A stretch of 6,478 nt of DNA from an uncultured Sporolactobacillus sp. (lineage in GTDB: Bacteria > Bacillota > Bacilli > Bacillales > Sporolactobacillaceae), in NCBI GenBank assembly GCA_900543345.1, contig UQRJ01000176.1:1-6478 (forward strand). The letters run 5' to 3'. The notes beneath the pieces were generated by a model. It saw only the letters and a list, made by a program, of their open reading frames with translations, ran no database searches and had not been told where the DNA came from. Shown in pieces: positions 1 through 4,419 of this stretch. How positions within the stretch are numbered: position 1 is the first letter of the stretch; each line of letters begins with the position of its first letter. A program made the position numbers and the translations under genes.

Positions 1-25
1 GACTACTTGTGATGAAAATGGTGCT

Positions 26-54
26 CACGCATCGTCCGAACGCGTCATAAAATG
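26..54 (+). promoter_or_regulatory. Possible sigma-K promoter of gerE
   Basis: A CATAAAATG element (46-54) matches the sigma-K -10 consensus CATANNNTA except at the last base. An AC dinucleotide in TCACGC (27-28) lies 17 bases upstream, where the short sigma-K -35 element belongs. In Bacillus subtilis gerE is transcribed by sigma-K RNA polymerase, so the assignment fits, but the consensus is short and the match is only suggestive. Confidence 0.45.
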
Positions 55-110
55 AAAATGACTAAAAGCCTTCCCCGCCCGCTCTTCTGCTGAGCAAGGA
101 GGGGGAATTG

Positions 111-335
111 TTGAAAGAAGACTATCATCGTCCGAAACCTTTGCTGACGAAGAGGGAAAGAGAAGTCTTTGAATTACTCGTACAAGATAAAACGACTAGA
201 GAAATAGCCAAAGAACTCTTCATTAGTGAGAAGACAGTCCGCAACCATATCTCGAACACCATGCAGAAGTTGGGTGTGAAGGGACGCTCCCAGGCGGTTG
301 TCGAACTATTGAGACTCGGAGAGCTCAAGCTGTAG
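111..335 (+). CDS. gerE: Spore germination / late mother-cell regulator GerE
   Basis: GerE is a small LuxR/FixJ-type DNA-binding protein. In the mother cell late in sporulation it activates or represses sigma-K genes, including spore coat genes. The 74-residue product consists almost only of the LuxR-type helix-turn-helix: LTKREREVFELLVQDKTT (about 12-29), then the scaffold and recognition helices in FISEKTVRNHISN (37-49), then the dimerisation helix in QAVVELLRLGEL near the C-terminus. From memory it is nearly identical in length and sequence to B. subtilis GerE, apart from the divergent first ten residues. I chose TTG at 111 because AAGGAGG (96-102) sits 8 bases upstream and gives 74 residues, the usual length. 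TTG at 108 (5-base spacing) would add one residue. No receiver domain is present, which is normal for GerE. It is a single-gene unit followed directly by a terminator. Confidence 0.96.
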   Translation: MKEDYHRPKPLLTKREREVFELLVQDKTTREIAKELFISEKTVRNHISNTMQKLGVKGRSQAVVELLRLGELKL

Positions 336-336
336 C

Positions 337-378
337 AGCGGCCGGTTCCAGAAAAGGGACCGGCTGTTGTTTTTTTTT
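337..378 (+). terminator. Rho-independent terminator of gerE
   Basis: The arm AGCGGCCGGTTCC (337-349) pairs with GGGACCGGCTGTT (356-368) through a six-base loop. The stem is about 13 bp including a few G-U pairs. A run of nine T follows (370-378). It starts two bases after the gerE stop codon. Confidence 0.92.
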
Positions 379-626
379 CGGCGCGGATTTCACATGTCCG
401 CGCTTGTTCACGATCGGATGCAATGGAAATGAAAGCAGCGGCATCGGTGAGGGGAGGAGGCAATGATCCTCTTTATGGAGATGAGAATGAGGGGAAATCC
501 GCAATGTTTTCAATGTTTGCCGTCGTAAGTTATCCGAGGATGAAGTCGTTGTTGCTATGATACATACTGTCAAAGACAAGGCATACAGGGGAAAGAGTGC
601 CCATTTATTCGTGCGAGTGATTAGAC
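379..626. other. Intergenic stretch without a convincing gene
   Basis: This stretch lies between the gerE terminator and the tetR promoter. It opens with a second hairpin, GCGCGGA (381-387) with TCCGCGC (397-403) around a nine-base loop, without a T-run. A 21-codon frame starting at ATG 463 (ends 528, contains a CFQC motif) has a purine-rich tract upstream, but I do not recognise it. A stop-free frame at 491-640 reads like protein but has no usable start (see findings). The sequences could be gene remnants. Confidence 0.4.
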
Positions 627-655
627 TTGCTTTTTGCTAATGCATCGCTTATTAT
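627..655 (+). promoter_or_regulatory. Sigma-A promoter of tetR
   Basis: TTGCTT (627-632, -35) and TATTAT (650-655, -10) are separated by exactly 17 bases. The predicted start point is near 662, inside the operator at 657-674, so a repressor bound there would block initiation. This is the expected layout for an autoregulated TetR gene. Confidence 0.75.
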
Positions 656-656
656 G

Positions 657-674
657 TTAGTGATCAATCAATAA
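657..674 (+). promoter_or_regulatory. Operator O1 for the TetR regulator
   Basis: TTAGTGATCAATCAATAA is an imperfect inverted repeat (14 of 18 positions symmetric) with half-site TTAnTGAT. It is the exact reverse complement of the site at 1392-1409 and matches the core of the palindrome at 1255-1282. It begins two bases after the tetR -10 element, consistent with autorepression. Confidence 0.8.
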
Positions 675-703
675 CTAACTAACTCGATCAGGGGGTCCTG
701 TCA

Positions 704-1216
704 ATGGTTAAGGCGAAAATGGGTAACCGCAGGGATGAGATCATCGAAGCAGGTCTGGAACTGTTTGCAAAGTTAGGCTATTATTCGACAACAACGGCGT
801 TAATCGCCGAAAGGGCCGGTATTTCGCAACCGTATGTGTTTAAATTCTTCCGAACCAAAGAGGATCTGTTTGTTACCGCTTTGGATCGAGCTTATGAACG
901 AATCTTGCGGGCCTTTCGAAATGTGCAAGCGGGTCCGTCTCAGTTGGTTGACGCAATGATTGATGCATATGAGCGACTGTCCGACGTTTATCCGAACGAA
1001 GTGGCTCTGCAAGTCGTCGGCCTTGCTGTACCTGAGGAGCCTATTAAAGCAGCTGCACGCCAGGGCTTGCGAAAAATCAAAAATGCAGTGCTGAAGCAAT
1101 TCCAGTCTGCCGGTATTGAAAACGCCGAGTATGAAGTCAGTACCTTTTTGGCGAGAGGAATCCTCTGCAATATCTCCTTTTTCCTTGATCTACCGGAATT
1201 AATGGACAAAGCTTAA
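704..1216 (+). CDS. TetR/AcrR family transcriptional regulator
   Basis: This is a one-component repressor that normally binds palindromic operators and releases them when a small ligand enters its C-terminal domain. The N-terminal TetR DNA-binding domain is clear: RRDEIIEAGLELFAKLGYYS (about 9-28), then the helix-turn-helix TTALIAERAGISQPYVFKFF (30-49), followed by the typical RTKEDLFVTAL (50-60). The rest (about 65-170) is a helical ligand/dimer domain too divergent to name a ligand. At 170 residues it is somewhat shorter than the usual ~190, but it ends on the LDLPEL segment seen near the end of related proteins. ATG 704 is preceded by AGGGGGT (690-696) 7 bases upstream; ATG 719 is an in-frame alternative. 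Three matching operators flank it, so it probably controls itself and the downstream SDR gene. Confidence 0.92.
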   Translation: MVKAKMGNRRDEIIEAGLELFAKLGYYSTTTALIAERAGISQPYVFKFFRTKEDLFVTALDRAYERILRAFRNVQAGPSQLVDAMIDAYERLSDVYPNEVALQVVGLAVPEEPIKAAARQGLRKIKNAVLKQFQSAGIENAEYEVSTFLARGILCNISFFLDLPELMDKA

Positions 1217-1254
1217 CCGGAAAAGGCGGGCCAAGGCAAGAGCATGAATGAAAA

Positions 1255-1282
1255 TTTTGTTATTGATTAATCAATAACAAAA
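1255..1282. promoter_or_regulatory. Operator O2: 28-bp perfect palindrome
   Basis: The sequence is perfectly self-complementary around 1268/1269, with half-site TTTTGTTATTGATT. Its central 18 bp, TTATTGATTAATCAATAA (1260-1277), match O1 and O3 and make it the most symmetric of the three sites. It lies 38 bases past the tetR stop codon and about 115 bases upstream of O3. It has no T-run on the plus strand, so a terminator role is less likely than an auxiliary operator, possibly allowing looping with O1 or O3. Confidence 0.78.
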
Positions 1283-1320
1283 AAGTCGCATAAACCGTGC
1301 AGTGAGGGCCGGAGTTTTGT

Positions 1321-1332
1321 CTGACCGGTCAG
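1321..1332. promoter_or_regulatory. 12-bp palindrome in the SDR upstream region
   Basis: CTGACCGGTCAG is a perfect palindrome, unlike the AT-rich TetR operators nearby. Palindromes with a GACCGGTC core are typical of binding sites for other TetR-type repressors, so a second regulator may act here. A 12-bp palindrome can also occur by chance. Confidence 0.3.
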
Positions 1333-1373
1333 GAAAGGACTGTTTCCTTATTTTCTTGAAAGATATCAAACGA

Positions 1374-1409
1374 TTGACAGATTCCGTTTAATTATTGATT
1401 GATCACTAA
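1374..1409 (+). promoter_or_regulatory. SDR promoter -35 with operator O3 over the -10 region
   Basis: A perfect -35 hexamer TTGACA (1374-1379) is followed at -10 distance by the operator TTATTGATTGATCACTAA (1392-1409). The expected -10 position (about 1396-1402) therefore lies inside the operator and has only a weak match to TATAAT. O3 is the exact reverse complement of O1. This geometry implies repression of the SDR gene by the neighbouring TetR protein. Confidence 0.7.
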
Positions 1410-1432
1410 ATTTTAATGAGGAGAGTTGTCCA

Positions 1433-2386
1433 ATGAAAAGCGCACTTGTATTGGGAGCAACCGGAGGAACTGGCCAGGCACTGGTTTCAGAATTGCTGGC
1501 TCGGGGAGTAAGGGTGACGGCTTTCGGCCGGTCCGAACAAAGATTGAAAAAGATACTGGAAAAATACGATCATGATCGGCAGCTAAACTTTAAGGTCGGC
1601 AATGTCTTTGAGCCGGGTACCATCATTGAAGCTGCCAAAGCGGTGGAAGTCATTTTTCAATGTGCCAACGTCAACTATCAAGACATGAAAAATCAGCTTC
1701 TGCCGCTTGGGAAAAGTGTGATGGCAGCGGCCGATCGATTGGGCAAGAAAATTGTTTTTGTCGATGGTATCTATGTCTATGGGCATCAAGTGGCTAAAGG
1801 AGATGAAGCACATCCGCAACATCCGCATACCAAAAAAGGAAAAATCCGCGTCGAATTCGAAAAATTAATTTTTGATGACCGCTGGAAAAAGGCGCAGCCT
1901 TTGATCGTAAGATTGCCGGATTATTATGGGCCTTCTTCAAAGAACGCTTACTTGCAGCCGACGTTGGCAGGCATGGCTGCGCATAAAATCTCGGTTTTTA
2001 TCGGCAATCTGCGAACGCCCCGGGAATATATCTATTTACCGGATGCCGCAAAGATGATCGTCAATATCGCAGAGCGGGACGATTCCTATCGGGAGAATTG
2101 GAACCTACCGGGTGCCGGACTAATTTCAGGCCATGAAATCATCACCATTGCTCGGAAACTGACGGGCAATCGAAAGATCGTCATTCCCTTAACTCAGTGG
2201 ATGATTGCGTTGATTGGCCTTTTTGATCCGTTCATGCGGGAAGTCGTTGAAATGATGTATCTGACGAAGGAAGGATTCATTTTAAATGGTGAAAAATATG
2301 AAAAGCGAATCGGACCTTTGCAAAAGACTCCTTTTCAACAAGGATTGGCAGAGACATTGCATGCACTCATGCCCGCAAAAAGGTAA
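1433..2386 (+). CDS. Atypical SDR, NAD(P)-binding epimerase/dehydratase-like protein
   Basis: The 317-residue protein has an N-terminal Rossmann fold of the extended/atypical SDR class (NAD-dependent epimerase/dehydratase or NmrA-like). The dinucleotide motif GATGGTG is at 8-14, and R33 after the second strand (FGRSEQ) suggests an NADP preference. The sugar-nucleotide-epimerase-like features VDGIYVYG (110-117) and VRLPDYYGP (159-167) are present. The usual catalytic YxxxK is not: the equivalent stretch HPHTKKGKIRV (130-140) has no Tyr. It may be a redox sensor or an enzyme with a different mechanism. ATG 1433 has AGGAGA (1419-1424) 8 bases upstream. It is the last gene of a TetR-controlled unit, with an operator on its promoter and a terminator after it. 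The substrate cannot be told; a role against a ligand of the TetR protein is inference. Confidence 0.87.
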   Translation: MKSALVLGATGGTGQALVSELLARGVRVTAFGRSEQRLKKILEKYDHDRQLNFKVGNVFEPGTIIEAAKAVEVIFQCANVNYQDMKNQLLPLGKSVMAAADRLGKKIVFVDGIYVYGHQVAKGDEAHPQHPHTKKGKIRVEFEKLIFDDRWKKAQPLIVRLPDYYGPSSKNAYLQPTLAGMAAHKISVFIGNLRTPREYIYLPDAAKMIVNIAERDDSYRENWNLPGAGLISGHEIITIARKLTGNRKIVIPLTQWMIALIGLFDPFMREVVEMMYLTKEGFILNGEKYEKRIGPLQKTPFQQGLAETLHALMPAKR

Positions 2387-2411
2387 CAAGAAAAAATACA
2401 GATGATATTGG

Positions 2412-2441
2412 CGGCCGATTTTTGAAATTCGGCTGTTTTTT
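2412..2441 (+). terminator. Terminator of the TetR/SDR unit
   Basis: CGGCCGA (2412-2418) pairs with TCGGCTG (2429-2435), with a further partly paired TTT/AAA segment inside the loop. Six T follow (2436-2441). It lies 26 bases after the SDR stop codon. Confidence 0.85.
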
Positions 2442-2474
2442 GCTTCATCGTTTCGGCAGCACCGGTTTTTTCGC

Positions 2475-2506
2475 TGATGCTGAGTCGGCCTGCCGACGAA
2501 AGCATC
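2475..2506. repeat. Long interrupted stem-loop between terminator and fluoride operon
   Basis: Outer arms GATGCT (2475-2480) and AGCATC (2501-2506) enclose inner arms GTCGGC (2484-2489) and GCCGAC (2492-2497). No T-run follows on either strand. It lies just upstream of the next promoter, so it may be a regulator site or a weak bidirectional barrier; its role is unknown. Confidence 0.4.
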
Positions 2507-2524
2507 GAAGTATTACCGCCGCTA

Positions 2525-2553
2525 TTGTTCTTATCAAAAAACTATGCTACATT
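2525..2553 (+). promoter_or_regulatory. Sigma-A promoter of the fluoride operon (extended -10)
   Basis: TTGTTC (2525-2530) and TACATT (2548-2553) are 17 bases apart, and TG at 2545-2546 forms the TGn extension of an extended -10. The predicted start point, near 2560, is a few bases before the riboswitch aptamer, as expected for a riboswitch-controlled leader. Confidence 0.65.
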
Positions 2554-2566
2554 AAAACAGAATTAG

Positions 2567-2620
2567 ATAGGCGATGACGTTCGCCGTAACCGTTGTATCC
2601 GGACAACTAATGACGTCTGC
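2567..2620 (+). promoter_or_regulatory. Fluoride riboswitch (crcB motif) aptamer
   Basis: The sequence carries the hallmark core of the fluoride riboswitch: ATAGGCGATGACGTTCGCC, then a spacer and hairpin, then CTAATGACGTC. Predicted parts are P1 GACGT (2576-2580) with ACGTC (2613-2617), the pseudoknot GGCG (2570-2573) with CGCC (2582-2585), and P3 GTTGT (2592-2596) with ACAAC (2603-2607). The order and the conserved GGCGATG and TAATGA blocks match known Bacillus examples. Its position directly upstream of two crcB genes supports the call. Fluoride binding is expected to stabilise P1 and the pseudoknot and turn the operon on. Confidence 0.95.
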
Positions 2621-2660
2621 TTTGATATCTCCTTAGCGGGAGATCTTGAGGCAGGCGTTT
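2612..2660 (+). terminator. Riboswitch expression platform, probable fluoride-controlled terminator
   Basis: GACGTCTGC (2612-2620) can pair with GGCAGGCGT (2651-2659), enclosing an inner hairpin ATCTCC (2627-2632) with GGAGAT (2639-2644). The outer 5' arm contains the 3' strand of aptamer P1, so the two structures exclude each other: ligand-bound aptamer means no terminator. The U-tract after the stem is very short (TTT then CC), so termination may be inefficient, or control may work through access to the GAGAGG site at 2673-2678. Confidence 0.65.
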
Positions 2661-2686
2661 CCTAATTAATAAGAGAGGAAACCGTA

Positions 2687-2782
2687 ATGACGGCTTTTGC
2701 CGATCCGTTTAATAGGGACTTTTTAAGTATATTGGTAAAGAAAGGAATTGGGCAATGCAAAGTCTATTGCGAATCATCGTAA
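2687..2782 (+). CDS. Possible 31-residue leader ORF overlapping the DUF190 start
   Basis: ATG 2687 has GAGAGG (2673-2678) 8 bases upstream, at least as good a site as that of the next gene. The product would be MTAFADPFNRDFLSILVKKG, then IGQCKVYCESS. It is not a family I recognise and has no signal peptide or membrane segment. The frame runs 28 bases into the following DUF190 gene in another phase. The DUF190 ribosome binding site lies inside this ORF, so translational coupling is possible. It is the first ORF after the riboswitch. It could equally be chance, or the fossil of an extended N-terminus. Confidence 0.35.
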   Translation: MTAFADPFNRDFLSILVKKGIGQCKVYCESS

Positions 2783-3396
2783 GCGAAGAAGCCGAAACGA
2801 ACGGTCCGGAAAAGATATATCTATATGAGTGGTTGGAACATTTTCTGTGGCAACAGGGCTTTCCAGGACTGACAATCCGACGTACGGAAATGAATCTTGA
2901 TCAGAGCAGTGAACGCCATATCAACATCCTTGAAGATCAGGCATTTAATGATCTGGCATTGATTATCGAAACGGTGAGCGATTCCCAGCAGATTGCCGCC
3001 GTGGTACCGAAAATCAGGCGGCAGATCGCGCATGGCCAGGTGAGCGTAATGAAGGGAATGGAGCAGAACGATTTACAGAACCATCGTTATTTTTCCGTGA
3101 AGGTTTATACGAAAGAAAACAATACCTGGTTTAAGAAAGAAGAATACGAAAAGGTGCTTAATTTCTTTCAAAGCAAAAATGCATTCTGGACTTCGGTAAA
3201 TAAAGGAATCGTCGGTTATGGCAAAGATCGTGTCGTGCATCGGCAGAAGATGTTTTCTGTGAGTAAACAGATACCGATTGTCATCGAATGCCTGATTTCT
3301 TCGGAAAAGGTTAACGAGCTCACGGCCGGATTGAAAGATGTCGTCGAAGAAGGGGCGGTTTTTGCGACACCTGTGCATTTGATCGTTAATGAATAA
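2755..3396 (+). CDS. Tandem DUF190 (PII-like) protein of the fluoride operon
   Basis: The 213-residue soluble protein is built of two DUF190-like (PII-like ferredoxin fold) units. Unit 1 (about 1-105) starts LLRIIVSE, has the helix LYEWLEHFLWQQGFPGLTI (23-41) and the strand LALIIETVSDSQQIAAVVP. Its usual GxxGFG loop is degenerate (TEMNLDQSSERH). Unit 2 (about 112-213) keeps the loop as GIVGYGKDRVVH (151-162), followed by PIVIECLISSEKV. Proteins of this family often sit next to crcB; their biochemical role is not established, and the PII-like fold suggests ligand sensing. ATG 2755 is preceded by AAGGA (2742-2746) at 8 bases. It is the first large gene after the riboswitch, and crcB starts 23 bases downstream. 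Unit 2 matches the single-domain protein at 4406-4729 at about half of positions by eye, which points to duplication. Confidence 0.85.
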   Translation: MQSLLRIIVSEEAETNGPEKIYLYEWLEHFLWQQGFPGLTIRRTEMNLDQSSERHINILEDQAFNDLALIIETVSDSQQIAAVVPKIRRQIAHGQVSVMKGMEQNDLQNHRYFSVKVYTKENNTWFKKEEYEKVLNFFQSKNAFWTSVNKGIVGYGKDRVVHRQKMFSVSKQIPIVIECLISSEKVNELTAGLKDVVEEGAVFATPVHLIVNE

Positions 3397-3419
3397 GCCG
3401 AACATTTGGAGGTCATGAT

Positions 3420-3815
3420 GTGTATTATTTTTTGCTAATTGTCTTTGCCATACTGGGAGCGCTGACGAGATTTGTTATCGAATCGCTGGTCAATGTCGGC
3501 AATTTCCCATTGGCGACCTTAATGATCAATCTCATCGGTTGTTTTTTACTGGCTTTTGTAACACGCTTTCTTGTTTGGTTACCCTATCTCTCCGGTCGCT
3601 TCGTTTCGGCGATCGGTACGGGTTTTGTGGGTTCATTCACCACTTTTTCCACGTTCGCCCTCGAATCCGCCGATCTGATCCGGGCTGGGGATTATATGCC
3701 GGCATTCACTTATATTTTAGTGAGCGGTGTCGGCGGGCTGCTTGCCTGCGACGTCGGCTACCGAACGAGTAAAGTGTTATTGCGGCAAAGAAGGCGACTA
3801 AGAAATGATCATTAA
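3420..3815 (+). CDS. crcB1: Fluoride channel subunit CrcB/Fluc (first copy)
   Basis: CrcB/Fluc proteins are small four-helix membrane proteins that dimerise to form fluoride-selective channels exporting fluoride from the cytoplasm. This 131-residue copy shows the family motifs: GALTR (13-17) in TM1, N37 in MINLIGCFLLAF of TM2, and GFVGSFTTFSTF (68-79) in TM3, which holds the broken helix, the central Na+ site and the Phe-box residues F76 and F79. TM4 is about 94-112. The C-terminal tail is strongly basic (LLRQRRRLRNDH) and the TM2-TM3 loop carries R49 and R60, so both termini are probably cytoplasmic. The start is GTG 3420, with GGAGG (3408-3412) 7 bases upstream; ATG 3415 and ATG 3418 are out of frame. 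It overlaps the second crcB by 11 bases, so the two are likely translationally coupled. Confidence 0.94.
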   Translation: MYYFLLIVFAILGALTRFVIESLVNVGNFPLATLMINLIGCFLLAFVTRFLVWLPYLSGRFVSAIGTGFVGSFTTFSTFALESADLIRAGDYMPAFTYILVSGVGGLLACDVGYRTSKVLLRQRRRLRNDH

Positions 3816-4185
3816 AGGGGTGATGGTGGCCATCGGTGCAATCGCCGGCGTCCTTGCCCGCGTTGTGTCAACCAACTGGATAAAGAGCAAGTGGACTTAT
3901 ACGTTTCCCGTTGCGACATTTATAATTAATATTTCCGGCTCGTTATTACTGGGATTCATCACAGCGCTACATTTGGACTCTTACTCGACCATCCTACTTG
4001 GAACCGGCTTTATCGGCACGTATACCACTTTTTCAACTTTTAACGTTGAATCGATTGAACTGCAGCGTCATAAACACTATAGCTTCTTTCTCTATTATGT
4101 GGGAGGGTCATATGTCTTAGGGATCGCAGCGGTATTCGGCGGATTATGGGTCGGATCATTCATCAGAAGCTTATTTTGCGAATAA
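3805..4185 (+). CDS. crcB2: Fluoride channel subunit CrcB/Fluc (second copy)
   Basis: This is the second Fluc subunit, 126 residues with four predicted membrane helices. Motifs are GVLAR (15-19), N42 in FIINISGSLLLGF of TM2, and GFIGTYTTFSTF (68-79) with Phe-box residues F76 and F79. The TM1-TM2 loop (WIKSKW) and TM3-TM4 loop (ELQRHKHY) are basic, while the TM2-TM3 loop (HLDSYS) and the termini carry little positive charge. By the positive-inside rule its termini should face outside, opposite to the first copy. Paired crcB genes in Gram-positive bacteria are thought to form antiparallel heterodimers, and this pair fits. ATG 3805 lies in the end of the first crcB, with AAGAAGG (3788-3794) 10 bases upstream. 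I see no terminator after the stop codon, so transcription probably continues into the second DUF190 gene. Confidence 0.94.
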   Translation: MIIKGVMVAIGAIAGVLARVVSTNWIKSKWTYTFPVATFIINISGSLLLGFITALHLDSYSTILLGTGFIGTYTTFSTFNVESIELQRHKHYSFFLYYVGGSYVLGIAAVFGGLWVGSFIRSLFCE

Positions 4186-4221
4186 AAAGGATTTATTTCA
4201 GCTAAACTTGTCGTGTCGACG

Positions 4222-4254
4222 GATAGCCGAAACTTATGCTGAAAATTCGCTATC
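4222..4254 (+). repeat. Stem-loop between crcB2 and the second DUF190 gene
   Basis: GATAGCCGAA (4222-4231) pairs with TTCGCTATC (4246-4254): nine pairs with one bulged C and a loop of about 14 bases. No T-run follows, so it is not an intrinsic terminator. It may be an mRNA processing or stability element, or a partial attenuator within the operon. Confidence 0.45.
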
Positions 4255-4341
4255 ATCCAGACAGATCATGGAGGGGCCTTAAACTGCGGGACGGCATTTG
4301 AGTGATGCTTCAACAATGATCATAATAAAGGTGCTCCCTGG

Positions 4342-4419
4342 ATGGTCATGAATGCAATGGTCACGTGCGCGGAACTTGTGCAAGTGAACGAGGAGGGGTG
4401 TGAAAATGAATCAGGGTAA
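4342..4419 (+). CDS. Possible 25-residue ORF overlapping the second DUF190 start
   Basis: ATG 4342 has AAAGGTG (4327-4333) 8 bases upstream. The frame would encode MVMNAMVTCAELVQVNEEGC, then ENESG, and it ends 14 bases inside the DUF190 gene in another phase. I do not recognise the peptide. The arrangement mirrors the short ORF ahead of the first DUF190 gene. Support is weak: it is short, low in distinctive features, and may be chance. Confidence 0.2.
   Translation: MVMNAMVTCAELVQVNEEGCENESG

Noticed and set aside
2..55. Possible C-terminal end of an upstream gene at the left edge (TTCDENGAHASSERVIK or LLVMKMVLTHRPNAS)
   Set aside because: Both frames are too short to recognise, and the stretch overlaps the likely gerE promoter.
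125..579. Two minus-strand open frames over gerE and the following gap (125-463 and 325-579)
   Set aside because: The first is antisense to gerE and runs through its terminator; neither has a credible ribosome binding site or a recognisable domain.
800..1209. Minus-strand frames inside the tetR gene
   Set aside because: They are shadows of a clear TetR coding sequence, with no domain or start signal.
1255..1282. AT-rich palindrome as a tetR transcription terminator
   Set aside because: The stem is very AT-rich and no T-run follows on the plus strand; the match to two other operator sites explains it better.
3073..3416. Minus-strand frames antisense to the tandem DUF190 gene
   Set aside because: The plus-strand protein has conserved DUF190 motifs and a paralogue downstream; the antisense frames have neither.
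3539..3772. Alternative plus-strand frame within crcB1
   Set aside because: It lies wholly inside a CrcB gene with all its motifs, has no ribosome binding site and reads as low-quality Cys/Arg-rich protein.
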